A DNA stretch of 64,000 bases from Tillandsia leiboldiana (lineage: Eukaryota; Streptophyta; Magnoliopsida; Poales; Bromeliaceae), in the NCBI GenBank assembly GCA_029204045.2, contig CM055068.1, forward strand, positions 30,827,587 to 30,891,586. Direction: 5' to 3'. The notes below the pieces were generated by a model. That model was not told the DNA's origin and made no database searches. It saw only the letters and a program-made list of their open reading frames with translations. The position numbers and the translations under genes are program-made. This document shows positions 1 through 9,966 of this stretch, one piece after another (within the stretch, counting starts at the first letter, position 1; the number at the start of each line of letters is the position of its first letter).

Positions 1-482
1 AAATCCACAGGGTTTGGAAAACAGGTCCACACGACCCAGATTTTGAAAGGTAGTTTTCGAAGTTCTTTTCTTTTCTAGTCATGTTGCTTTGAAAACGGCC
101 AAACGAGAACAATAAAGGAAACAGTAGTGCATAAGCAGAAAGAAAGTACTCAACATCCACACGACCCCACAAGGGTATCGAGAACCACACAGTAATCTAC
201 AATACTGAATGAAATGCAGAGAAGGTAAATAAAACAGCATACTAAGGCTCCCTCAGACCGACTGCTACCAACTCGGCCTCACCATCGCCTACCTCTACCC
301 CCTGGAGGTACCTGTCACAGAGTGGGTAGTCAGCGACACTATCATCAAAATAGTACTAAAGCAGTAAAGTAATACCAGCCACAAAAGTAAGTCTAGCCAG
401 AACAACCGCTCTACTCGTAACGGTAACTCGCAACCACCTGTACCACCTGTAACACCTGTAACCCCGGTAACACCTGTAACAC

Positions 483-918
483 CTGACCGCATCGGGATCC
501 AATCCCGGCGGTCCCACAGCTCGCACATCGCTGCCTCAAGCCCCACAACTAATAAGGGGCCTCCCACTACGTCACCTCGTGGGGTACACACCTGACCACA
601 TCGGGATCCAATCCCGGCGGTCCCACAGCTCGTACATCGCTGCCTCAAGCCCCACAACTAATAAGGGGCCTCCCACTACGTCACCTCGTGGGGTACACAC
701 CTGACCGCATCGGGATCCAATCCCGGCGGTCCCACAGCTCGTACATCGCTGCCTCAAGCCCCACAACTAATAAGGGGCCTCCCACTACGTCACCTCGTGG
801 GGTACACACCTGACCACATCGGGATCCAATCCCGACAGGTCGCACCGCTCGCACCTCGCTGCCTCAAACCCCACAACTAATAAGGGGCCCCCCACTACGT
901 CACCTCGTGGGGTAACAC
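483..918 (-). repeat. Tandem repeat, four 109-bp units, in Z LTR
   Basis: The string CTGACC followed by A/G-CATCGGGATCC recurs at 483, 592, 701 and 810, an exact period of 109 bases. The first three units are nearly identical and the fourth has diverged. The same array is in the other Z LTR at about 5510-5945. A run of nine-base units (ACACCTGTA type) precedes it at about 430-482. Confidence 0.85.
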
Positions 919-999
919 GGGAAAAAGACCGCCTTTCCGGAAAAGGGCACCCTTTGCGGTGGCCAAACCGCGGGTGCGCGTGTCGCAACTCGAGCATAA

Positions 1000-1066
1000 G
1001 TAACCAAGTAACCAAGTAACCAAGTAACCAAGTAACCATGTCACCAAGTAACCATGTCACGGGGTA
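1000..1066 (-). repeat. Short tandem repeat (AAGTAACC)n in Z LTR
   Basis: The eight-base unit AAGTAACC is repeated about five times and followed by related CATGTCACC units. The matching array in the right LTR (about 6025-6085) is shorter, so the array changed length after insertion. Confidence 0.75.
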
Positions 1067-1384
1067 AGGTAGTACACCATAGAAACCATCAGTGTTAGTA
1101 CCGATTAATAATAAAAAGACCCTTTTGGATTACCAACACAATACTCAGCCTCGACCGTAAACCCACCTTGTTGTCGCGCTCCTGACTGATGTAAGGTTCT
1201 CTCGCGTCTCGGGTGCCCGCCCGGACCTACACGAATCTCGGTTGTCGGAGGGAAAGGCGATCCGATCCTGCGTGTTCGGCTACAAGGAATGTGAGGACGT
1301 CTCCTTCTCCTTCCTTGGTCTCGCCTCTTGGATCCTCCGCGCAATCGGTGAGGAAGCAGAAGGGTTCGGTTTGGGAAACTGAAA

Positions 1385-1735
1385 GGTTGGGGAAATAGGG
1401 TCTCGTACGCAGGGGACTTGTGGGGCGTGGGGAATTGGGGTTTCGTACGCAGGGGACTTGTGGGGAGTGGGGAATTGTGGGAAGATGCGGGTAGTTAAGG
1501 GGAGTGGGTAGTTATGGGAGTTACGGGTGGTTAAGGGGAGTGGGGAGTTGTGGTTAGTTTAAGGGGAGTGGGTAGTTATGGGAGTTGCGGTTAGTTAAGG
1601 GGAGTGGGTAGTTAAGGGAAGTGGTGGGTAGTTAAGGGGGAGTTGCGGGTAGTTATGGGAAGTGGTGGGTAGTTAAGGGGGAGTTGCGGGTAGTTATGGG
1701 AAGTGGTGGGTAGTTATGGGAAGTTGTACGACGGG
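1385..1735 (+). repeat. G-rich minisatellite with quadruplex-type G runs
   Basis: The plus strand holds about 350 bases of irregular repeats of the kind GGGTAGTTAAGGGGAGTGG, with closely spaced runs of three to five G. The other Z LTR has the same tract at about 6404-6755. On the element's own coding strand it is C-rich. It could form G-quadruplex or i-motif structures; this is inferred from composition only. Confidence 0.75.
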
Positions 1736-2403
1736 GAAAAACGGGAACGGTTAAGTTGGCGGGATGGGAATGAACCCAAATCAAGTCAAATGCGGGTAAT
1801 TAGTCGGGTGCGAACCAGGGTCCGGTCTACCCAAAAAACCGCGTTGACCACCTGAACCGTTAGCTACCTTCCGGAATTTATTCCGGGAGATTCCGGCGTC
1901 GGAATTCAAAACCGATTTCGCCGCCGTTCTCCGTTTCGCGAGCTCTATTAACTAAAAATACCCGCGGGCCCCGACGGTCTGTCCGGAAACAAGGAATTAT
2001 TCGATCGCCCTCCAGCCCCCGAAACGAAATGCGGAATAAACGAAACCAAAACAGAAACCGTAGATCGAGGTACCACCAAATAAATAAAATAATCCACTAA
2101 CGTAAAAAGATGAAAGGTCCGATCATCGCAGGATCCCGTCCGATCACCTCGAAAAGCGTGCCAGCCACTTAGCACGGGTTTCGATGCACCACTCAAAGCA
2201 AATGCTTTGACCCCCATTCCGGGAGATCCGTAAATCGGAAACCGAATCCGTTCGTTTTGCCGTCCTTCATTTTTCGAGCTCAATCGCAGAAAAATACTCA
2301 CGGTCCAGGCCAGTCCATTGCAGAAACATAGTGAAAGGTTTTCCTAAGTCCCGTCAAAATAAAAGGGAGGCATACAAGGGCAAGGGAACGCCAGGACTCT
2401 ACA

Positions 2404-2441
2404 TCACTCACCACTTAAAAGAAGTTTCGTCCTCGAAACTT
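2404..2441 (-). promoter_or_regulatory. Polypurine tract and adjacent hairpin of Z
   Basis: Read on the minus strand, a purine-rich stretch (AAGTGGTGAGTGA) abuts the 3' LTR start TGTAGAG, the expected polypurine tract for plus-strand DNA priming. Eighteen bases before the LTR is a perfect 8-bp stem (2422-2429 with 2434-2441) closed by a four-base loop that reads AGGA in the sense direction. The same hairpin at the same distance is found in elements Y and V. Confidence 0.75.
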
Positions 2442-2573
2442 AATCCTGGTCCCCACGAGTAATTCTGGGTAGCACTCCCTCCTCTCTGACGCCAGTTCCC
2501 AAGTCGCTTCACGTTCTCCCATGTTGCTAAGATCCGCACCGGTGTTCCGTCGAAGCTCAGGTCCTCTCTAAGC

Positions 2574-3480
2574 TCAAAAACGGTGACTATCCATCACCAA
2601 AATCAAGTATGCAGGTTCAGAGCACATCTTCGAGAATCCGGACCACACGCTCGGACTGTCCGTCGTTCTGGGGTGAAACGCCGTGCTGAAGTGTGGGTTA
2701 GTCTCCAGGGCTTGTTGTAGACTTTGCCGAAGGTTCGTCACCAGCCGAGTGACTCTAGTCCCCGTCGTACGGGTGGGTGGAAAAAGAGTCGACTTCGTCA
2801 GTCGATCCACTGTGACTCAAACCGCATCGTGCCCTCGATGCGATGCGGAAAACCCGTGACGAATTCTATGCTGATTCTCTCCCATTTCCACTCTGGTACC
2901 GGTAGAGATTGCAGTTTTCCCTGCTGAGCGCTGATGTTCGAACTTTACTTGTTAACCATCTAAACAGCGGGTAGTGAACTGGATTACATCCCCCCTTTGG
3001 TTTAGTCCACCAAGAATTCTTCTTTGAGGTCCCTGTATATCTTCGTGTCACCTGGACGCGCTGCATAAGGGGCGCGGTGTGCCTTGGACAGAATTTCCTT
3101 CCTAAATTCCGGGGGTATCCGGCACACAATTTCGCCCGCGGAACCGTAGGGTGTCATCGCCTTCCAATGAAAAGTCCCCTTCCTGATCCGGTGAGATCTT
3201 GTCTTTTACGAGCTGTAAGTGCGAGTCCGCCTGCTGTTCCTCTCGAATCTTTTCCAAGAGTGTTGGTTTGACCACCAGAGTTAGAAGTTGCGCAACCGTG
3301 CCTGCGGGCACTACTTCCAACCCTAGTCGTGAAAATTTCATGATCAAGTTGCTCTGTTCAGTCCTCGCACCTACCGATCCTCCCTACAATCGCCCCATCC
3401 TGCTCAAAACGTCCGCTACCACGTTTGCTTTCCCGGGGTGATATTGGATCGTAATTCATCAATAATTCAAAACACCGCTT
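2574..3480 (-). pseudogene. Ty3/gypsy pol remnant of Z (RNase H tail and integrase pieces)
   Basis: The minus strand shows, in pol order from high to low coordinates: an RNase H end (YHPGKANVVAD type) near 3400-3450; the linker before integrase at 3102-3347 (EVVPAGTVAQLL, then VKPTLLEKIREEQ); integrase N-terminal material around 2866-3129; and integrase core pieces at 2574-2810 (DRLTKS near the start, FSTAFHPRT later). These match, segment by segment, the better kept pol of element U at 61810-64000. The pieces lie in different frames, and protease and most of reverse transcriptase are absent, so it cannot encode a working polymerase. Confidence 0.8.
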
Positions 3481-3813
3481 CTGATGTCGTCGTTGGGGGT
3501 TGGTGACACCTTGTCTGCTACAGTCGCGGTAGTGGCTACTCCCGCGAAGTTCCTCCTCCGGGGTTTTGAGCAGACCAACAAACTAGGTAGAGTTCTCTCC
3601 TCAAAACACTTGTAAGGGATTCCTACCTAGCGTTCACAACTCCTCAGGCGGACTAGGGGAGTAACCCCACTCCTATCCTATATAACCCTCCCCCCCCCCG
3701 ACACAACCGTACCGTACGCGGAGGAAGAAAAAGACAGAAACGGAAGATGGGAATCGATGCCTAACCAAAGAAAAACGATAAAGGGGACAAAAGAAAATAT
3801 ATATACACCTGCT
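3481..3813 (-). other. Decayed stretch between pol remnant and gag of Z
   Basis: By position this should hold protease and reverse transcriptase. I can read neither in any frame. A run of cytosines lies near 3690. It is most simply a large deletion scar plus decay. Confidence 0.5.
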
Positions 3814-4437
3814 CTAGGCTTCCGCATCACTGCTCCCCGGGGCAGCTGGGGAGGTCCGTCCACAACCTTTGGGCCAGCTACGTTCGACGTGGCGGGGTGG
3901 GGTCTCGGTATCGGAAGAATCCGTCAGGCGTGGGTCGTCGGGTCTCGGAGCCGGGGGTCTGGTGACGCCCGGCCTCCGGGGGCACTCGTAACGTGTGTGG
4001 CCCGGCCTGCCACACCGGAAGCAATGCTCATCCCGCCAAGGGCAATCCATCATCGGATGCGCACCGTCACAAATGACGCATGGCGTCGGTGGTGCAGGTC
4101 CCTCCCTCATCGCCTGCCCGGGTTTCGGCCCGTTCCTCTGGCGCTTGGTTGCTCTGCCGCACTGGTAGGGGCCCCCTGTCGGGCCGGGGTAGGGGTGTGC
4201 CCGTCGTGTACGCTCTAGTTCCGCGCGCACGGCCAAGTTGACCGCTCCCTGAAAGGTGGAAACGCCAGTCGGTGGTATCCCACGGGGGTTAACACCACCG
4301 GTGCCGTGCTGGGCGCGGTCGACACTCTCGAGCTCCTGAGTCAGTATACCCACGTGCTCCGCGAGAGTTAGCAATTGCCCAGCCACGTCGCGCAGCTGGT
4401 TGCGTAGTAAGCGGTTCGCCTCTGCCGCAAGGTCCAT
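3814..4437 (-). pseudogene. Truncated Ty3/gypsy gag of Z with two zinc knuckles
   Basis: This is an open frame of 207 residues on the minus strand, starting about 230 bases after the primer binding site, as a gag should. Residues 120-132 form a CX2CX3HX4C knuckle (CVICDGAHPMMDC) and residues 139-152 form a canonical CX2CX4HX4C knuckle (CFRCGRPGHTRYEC). Both are nucleic-acid binding motifs of nucleocapsid. The N-terminal part is helix-forming (DVAGQLLTLAEHVGILTQEL). The long capsid domain normally between these parts is missing, and the frame ends before any protease. It is therefore an internally deleted gag. An open frame on the opposite strand (3757-4218) is its shadow. Confidence 0.75.
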
Positions 4438-4685
4438 GTCTGGCAGTAGTTACCTATCCAAAATCGGGCTTCTATCTGTGCTCACCAAGGAAACACATTA
4501 GTCCCAGCATACCAAGAAAACCGTGCGTAAATAATTCACACAAATTCCCCTTCCCCCACGTTCACTCACGTCCTACACCCTTACGTCCCACGCATTTCAT
4601 TTATTCGTAGTTAAGTGTGATATCTCGGTGGATGTTGGGCCGTCACTGTTGTGATTAAAGCAAAGTCTCTGATACCATCTTAATC
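4438..4685 (-). other. 5' leader of Z between LTR and gag
   Basis: This is the untranslated leader of about 250 bases. It contains the primer binding site next to the LTR. I looked for the palindromic-loop hairpin found in X, Y and V and did not find it here. Confidence 0.65.
4666..4677 (-). promoter_or_regulatory. Primer binding site of Z, tRNA-iMet type
   Basis: The minus strand reads TGGTATCAGAGA, complementary to the 3' end of plant initiator methionine tRNA except for the last base. It lies eight bases inside the LTR boundary at 4686. It fixes the orientation of Z and identifies 4686-7422 as the 5' LTR. Confidence 0.85.
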
Positions 4686-7422
4686 TGTCACGCCCCAGGG
4701 GTTTTATTTTAGCGGAAATGATACTTCAAAGTACGCGTAAAGTGCATACGAATTTTTTTGTTTAGAAACCTCCTTCGCCGGTGCGTGCCCAGACCCGCCA
4801 CATATACAGATTTACTCGAAAATCGGGCAGAGTCTCCTCTGTATATGCACGGCGTCGCGGCTGTTACAATAGTCGATCATGAGCAATCATTTTCCCATTT
4901 AATCACAACAGTTCGAAGTAGTACGGTGCATGAAGACTAGACAATACCCGTGGCCAATCAAGTTGAAAGGATAAACTCACAGTTTTGAAAGCAGGTCCAC
5001 ACGACCCAAGGTTTTGAAGACAGTTGGAAAAGATGCCATAAATCCACAGGGTTTGGAAAACAGGTCCACACGACCCAGATTTTGAAAGGTAGTTTTCGAA
5101 GTTCTTTTCTTTTCTAGTCATGTTGCTTTGAAAACGGCCAAACGGGAACAGTAGTGCATAAGCAGAAAGAAAGTACTCAACATCCACACGACCCCACAAG
5201 GGTATCGAGAACCACACAGTAATCTACAATACTGAATGAAATGCAGAGAAGGTAAATAAAACAGCATACTAAGGCTCCCTCAGACCGACTGCTACCAACT
5301 CGGCCTCACCATCGCCTACCTCTACCCCCTGGAGGTACCTGTCACAGAGTGGGTAGTCAGCGACACTATCATCAAAATAGTACTAAAGCAGTAAAGTAAT
5401 ACCAGCCACAAAAGTAAGTCTAGCCAGAACAACCGCTCTACTCGTAACGGTAACTCGCAACCACCTGTACCACCTGTAACACCTGTAACCCCGGTAACAC
5501 CTGTAACACCTGACCGCATCGGGATCCAATCCCGGCGGTCCCACAGCTCGCACATCGCTGCCTCAAGCCCCACAACTAATAAGGGGCCTCCCACTACGTC
5601 ACCTCGTGGGGTACACACCTGACCACATCGGGATCCAATCCCGGCGGTCCCACAGCTCGTACATCGCTGCCTCAAGCCCCACAACTAATAAGGGGCCTCC
5701 CACTACGTCACCTCGTGGGGTACACACCTGACCGCATCGGGATCCAATCCCGGCGGTCCCACAGCTCGTACATCGCTGCCTCAAGCCCCACAACTAATAA
5801 GGGGCCTCCCACTACGTCACCTCGTGGGGTACACACCTGACCACATCGGGATCCAATCCCGACAGGTCGCACCGCTCGCACCTCGCTGCCTCAAACCCCA
5901 CAACTAATAAGGGGCCCCCCACTACGTCACCTCGTGGGGTAACACGGGTCAAAGACCGCCTTTCCGGAAAAGAGCACCCTTTGCGGTGGCCAAACCGCGG
6001 GTGCGCGTGTCGCAACTCGAGCATAAGTAACCAAGTAACCAAGTAACCAAGTAACCATGTCACCAAGTAACCATGTCACGGGGTAAGGTAGTACACCATA
6101 GAAACCATCAGTGTTAGTACCGATTAATAATAAAAAGACCCTTTTGGATTACCAACACAATACTCAGCCTCGACCGTAAACCCACCTTGTTGTCGCGCTC
6201 CTGACTGATGTAAGGTTCTCTCGCGTCTCGGGTGCCCGCCCGGACCTACACGAATCTCGGTTGTCGGAGGGAAAGGCGATCCGATCCTGCGTGTTCGGCT
6301 ACAAGGAATGTGAGGACGTCTCCTTCTCCTTCCTTGGTCTCGCCTCTTGGATCCTCCGCGCAATCGGTGAGGAAGCAGAAGGGTTCGGTTTGGGAAACTG
6401 AAAGGTTGGGAAAATAGGGTCTCGTACGCAGGGGACTTGTGGGGCGTGGGGAATTGGGGTTTCGTACGCAGGGGACTTGTGGGGAGTGGGGAATTGTGGG
6501 AAGATGCGGGTAGTTAAGGGGAGTGGGTAGTTATGGGAGTTATGGGTGGTTAAGGGGAGTGGGGAGTTGCGGTTAGTTTAAGGGGAGTGGGTAGTTATGG
6601 GAGTTGCGGTTAGTTAAGGGGAGTGGGTAGTTAAGGGAAGTGGTGGGTAGTTAAGGGGGAGTTGCGGGTAGTTATGGGAAGTGGTGGGTAGTTAAGGGGG
6701 AGTTGCGGGTAGTTATGGGAAGTGGTGGGTAGTTATGGGAAGTTGTACGACGGGGAAAAACGGGAACGGTTAAGTTGGCGGGATGGGAATGAACCCAAAT
6801 CAAGTCAAATGCGGGTAATTAGTCGGGTGCGAACCAGGGTCCGGTCTACCCGAAAAACCGCGTTGACCACCTGAACCGTTAGCTACCTTCCGGAATTTAT
6901 TCCGGGAGATTCCGGCGTCGGAATTCAAAACCGATTTCGCCGCTGTTCTCCGTTTCGCGAGCTCTATTAACTAAAAATACCCGCGGGCCCCGACGGTCTG
7001 TCCGGAAACAAGGAATTATTCGATCGCCCTCCAGCCCCCGAAACGAAATGCGGAATAAACGAAACCAAAACGGAAACCGTAGATCGAGGTACCACCAAAT
7101 AAATAAAATAATCCACTAACGTAAAAAGATGAAAGGTCCGATCATCGCAGGATCCCGTCCGATCACCTCGAAAAGCGTGCCAGCCACTTAGCACGGGTTT
7201 CGATGCACCACTCAAAGCAAATGCTTTGACCCCCATTCCGGGAGATCCGTAAATCGAAAACCGAATCCGTTCGTTTTGCCGTCCTTCATTTTTCGAGCTC
7301 AATCGCAGAAAAATCCTCACGGTCCAGGCCAGTCCATTGCAGAAACATAGTGAAAGGTTTTCCTAAGTCCCGTCAAAATAAAAGGGAGGCATACAAGGGC
7401 AAGGGAACGCCAGGACTCTACA
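4686..7422 (-). repeat. Right LTR (5' LTR) of Z, complete, 2.74 kb
   Basis: Bounded by TG at 4686 and CA at 7422. From 5040 onward it matches the left LTR with about half a percent substitutions by eye. It contains the same 109-bp array (about 5510-5945), the short AAGTAACC array (about 6025-6085) and the G-rich tract (about 6404-6755). Its outer edge abuts the Y LTR at 7423, so Z inserted into Y. The target duplication cannot be checked because the other end of Z is outside the window. Confidence 0.9.
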
Positions 7423-7475
7423 AAATGACAGACCGGCTCTTGACCGGCACGGTCGCACACTAAATAAGTAGGAAA
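7423..7475 (-). repeat. Remnant of the 43-bp GACCG minisatellite at the Z insertion point
   Basis: About one and a quarter units of the repeat (GACCGGCTC, then TGACCGGCACGGTCGCACAC, then TAAATAA) that is longer in the other Y LTR (14391-14449 and 21072-21250). Z is inserted inside this array. Confidence 0.75.
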
Positions 7476-8937
7476 CTCCGGCCACTAGAGAAAACCGATA
7501 ACCAATCTGGTGTAATAATAACCACCCGGTCGACCGCCCAAAGTCCGCGGTCGCCGCAATACCCTGCCATCAAGCCCAGCCTGTCCCATATCCCAAGAAT
7601 CTGACTACACTATCCCAAACCCCCTGCTCGCGCCCGAGCAACATAGACCGCCTGACTAACAAGGAGGAGAAAGGGAAAAGCATGGTTTCTCCTAAGTCAA
7701 GTTCAAATAAGTAGTGTAGCAGTAAAAGATGGCCTAACTAGATGACCATACAAGCATGCGAATGTCCATCACATAGGGTAAGTCCCTTAGGTAAGCATTT
7801 ACAATTCACCATCATGAATATATGAATGCTGCAAGTTCTCGATAAGATCTAATATGAATATTAGTCTTACAATTCCCGTATACAATCATCCTTTCTAGCT
7901 TACCTCCCAATAACATACAATTACTGTACCTTAAACATGTGTGCATTCTAATATAAGAAATAAAGAACCGTCCATCGGTTCTGGGAACAGAACACCCACC
8001 TGAAGTGCTCAATCCAAGGCAAACCTGGGGTTGGTGAATAACGTGGCCAACTGCACGCACAATCCACTGAACCCGTATCCACGGTACAAGTCGCGCAAAC
8101 CTCGGCTCCTAGCGGTGTTCCAAAAACACCCGCGAACCCTCCTGGGTACAACAAAAAGGTCCAAAGTTACACGTTAAGCTGAAATATCCAAGTATACACC
8201 ATCTACTGAAACCAGCCCCGAAGATGTGAAATTTTCACCTGCAGAACGGATTCTGAAAAATCCAACAAAATTACTGTCGCGTTCCTCGCGTCGATACCTT
8301 CGAAACGAGTACCTGAACGTCAAATTTCGATCCCCGTAGGCCGAGTTACAAATTCCACAACACAGGGCGCTCACAAACACACAACTACACATCTGTATTT
8401 CCATGCACAGATAAAGGGCGAGAAATATACCTTCGGGCAAGTCTTAGAAAAATCCAATAAAAATACTGTGAAAATCCTCGCGTCGAGTAGATGAAAAAAG
8501 TGTGCAAGCACGTCGCCATCCGATGCCCGGTTGCGGAGATAAAAATCCGGCAAGGTGCCGCTGTCCAGAAAATCCATCAGAAAAACCGTGTCACAGTAAC
8601 CTTGGAAAAACACCTCGAAAAGCACGAAATCAGGGGAAGCAGGAAATACCAAGATCATAGCTCTGTCTGTCGCCGATCCAACGGCGCAAGAATCGCCTGA
8701 AACGGAGATCGGAGTAGGCCGGGGGAGCTCGCGCACCGAAACGCGACGAAGGGGAACCCAAATGGACGAGCATCGCGCCGCGCCGTAAAAATGGAAACCT
8801 CGATAAGCGTGCCACCAAAAATCTCAAAACTTTGTAGATGGATGCAGCATAGCTCGGGGATCATCTTTGCTGAAGGCGCCATGGCGAGAGGAGGCTCAGA
8901 AATGCCGGAAAAAGGGGAATGAAGGAAGCTCGGATCG

Positions 8938-8947
8938 CTTTTATAGG
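8938..8947 (-). promoter_or_regulatory. TATA box of the Y LTR promoter
   Basis: The minus strand reads CCTATAAAAG, a strong plant TATA match. It is downstream, in the element's direction, of the palindrome at 9017-9042 and the G-box cluster, so it probably fixes the U3/R boundary. The same box is at 22712-22721 and 39689-39698. Confidence 0.7.
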
Positions 8948-9016
8948 CTCCAAAAACAAATCGGAAAATACCGAACAAGTCCGGATTTCCGGGCGCAGGG
9001 GGACTTTCGAGCGCTC

Positions 9017-9042
9017 ACAGTGTTGGGCCGGCCCAACACTGT
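9017..9042. promoter_or_regulatory. Perfect 26-bp palindrome in the Y LTR promoter
   Basis: Each 13-base arm reads ACAGTGTTGGGCC inward to the centre between 9029 and 9030. It embeds two TGGGCC/GGCCCA motifs, the site II type bound by plant TCP factors. It lies about 70 bases upstream of the TATA box. The paired LTR keeps the central 20 bp (22793-22812). Confidence 0.7.
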
Positions 9043-9119
9043 AGCAGCCCGAAACTCCCGCGGGCCTCCACGTCGCCCGCCAAACAGGCGATAGCCAAAA
9101 CCGGCCTCCCGCCGAACGA

Positions 9120-9367
9120 CACGTGGACCAACGAGTGGTCGACACGTGGCAGCCACTTGGTCAACACGTCTCTGCCGCGCCCACGTGCGCGCTGCCAGCG
9201 CCGCCTGCCAGGCACGCACCCCGAGGCGGCCGCACCTGCTCCGTGGACCGAGTGCACGTGGACCGGCCAACCGGTGTGCGCCACGTGTCCCCCCACCGGT
9301 CCACCGTACACCCGCCTTTCCCGTGGACCGCGCCCGCTGCGCCGGCCCAACCGGGAGCCGCCACGTG
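9120..9367 (-). promoter_or_regulatory. Cluster of six G-boxes (CACGTG) in the Y LTR
   Basis: CACGTG starts at 9120, 9143, 9182, 9255, 9282 and 9362, with a further copy at 9724. Several have the wider ACACGTGG or GCCACGTG context bound by plant bZIP and bHLH factors. The cluster is 170 to 430 bases upstream of the TATA box in the element's direction, so it is a likely enhancer of LTR transcription. Confidence 0.7.
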
Positions 9368-9856
9368 GCCCGCGACCGGTGCACGCCTCCGCGGTGGACC
9401 GTGCACCTTCCCACGCCTGCCCCGCCGCGCTCCGCCGCTGCCCGCCGCCGCACGCCGCCGCCGCCGGTGCCGGAACAGTACCAGGAAGCCTCGAAAATTG
9501 CGCGCGTCATCCGGGCTCCGAAAAATACAAGTGAATAGTCCATTTTCATCGTTTTCGCGCGCTGAATCCAAATCCGAAGTCCGTTTTGCCAAATTCCAAC
9601 TCTAAAAATTGCCGAAGGCATCCGGGAAGATGTTCTTTTGTCCAAACTTCGCGCTGAGCCCAATTTTAATATTCATTGCGCGCAAAATCACTTCTAAGCA
9701 TTCGACGGGGTCCACCGATCACCCACGTGATCCATTTAACACACTGAGCCCATCACTTGTGTCCAATTGGTGCCCAAATACCACTGACACGCCCCATAGG
9801 CCTCCAGGAGCTGCTGGTCAACCAGTAATCTCGTCGTGGGGATCCGGGTTCTCACA

Positions 9857-9892
9857 TCCTCCCCCACTAAAGAAAGTTTCGTCCTCGAAACT
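9857..9892 (-). promoter_or_regulatory. Polypurine tract and hairpin of Y
   Basis: On the minus strand AGTGGGGGAGGA abuts the LTR start TGTGAGAACC and is the plus-strand primer. A 7-bp stem (9875-9881 with 9886-9892) with sense loop AGGA starts 18 bases from the LTR, the same spacing as in Z and V. Confidence 0.8.
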
Positions 9893-9938
9893 AGTTCAAT
9901 TCCACAAGTAGTCACAAACAACAAGGGTAAGTACTCAA

Positions 9939-9966
9939 CATCATCATCATCATCATCATCATCATC
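9939..9966 (+). repeat. (CAT)n microsatellite
   Basis: About nine CAT units just inside Y's interior, near the polypurine tract. The copy after the gap (about 26908-26932) is shorter by about one unit. Confidence 0.8.

Larger units (their letters stand above)
1..2403 (-). repeat. Left LTR (3' LTR) of Ty3/gypsy element Z, cut by window start
   Basis: This block is repeated nearly base for base at 5040-7422, and both copies end in the same ...GGACTCTACA before diverging. Together with the primer binding site at 4666-4677 this makes them LTRs of one element read on the minus strand; this copy is the 3' LTR. By comparison with the full right copy, about 350 bases lie left of the window. By eye there are only about a dozen substitutions in 2.4 kb, plus a 14-base indel near 110-125 and a change in repeat number near 1005-1060. 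This implies a young insertion. Short ORFs inside it are low-complexity and not genes. Confidence 0.9.
7423..9856 (-). repeat. Left LTR piece (3' LTR) of element Y, interrupted by Z
   Basis: Matches 21130-23624, the second part of Y's right LTR, to the base where both end in ...CTCACA; there this copy continues into a polypurine tract and the other into X. This identifies it as Y's 3' LTR on the minus strand. Its missing part was displaced beyond the window by Z. Open frames at 8941-9663 on both strands come from its GC-rich promoter zone and are not genes. Confidence 0.85.

Noticed and set aside
483..918. CRISPR-like regular repeat array
   Set aside because: The units are directly adjacent 109-bp tandem repeats without unique spacers, inside a plant LTR.
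3757..4218. Plus-strand 153-codon frame opposite Z gag
   Set aside because: It is the shadow of the minus-strand gag, which has two zinc knuckles and the right position after the primer binding site.
8941..9663. Long overlapping open frames on both strands (up to 240 codons) in GC-rich DNA, also at 22428-23338 and 39406-40414
   Set aside because: They lie in the promoter zone of the Y LTR, overlap on nearly all frames, have Ala/Arg/Gly/Pro-biased composition and no domain. Stop codons are rare simply because the DNA is GC-rich.
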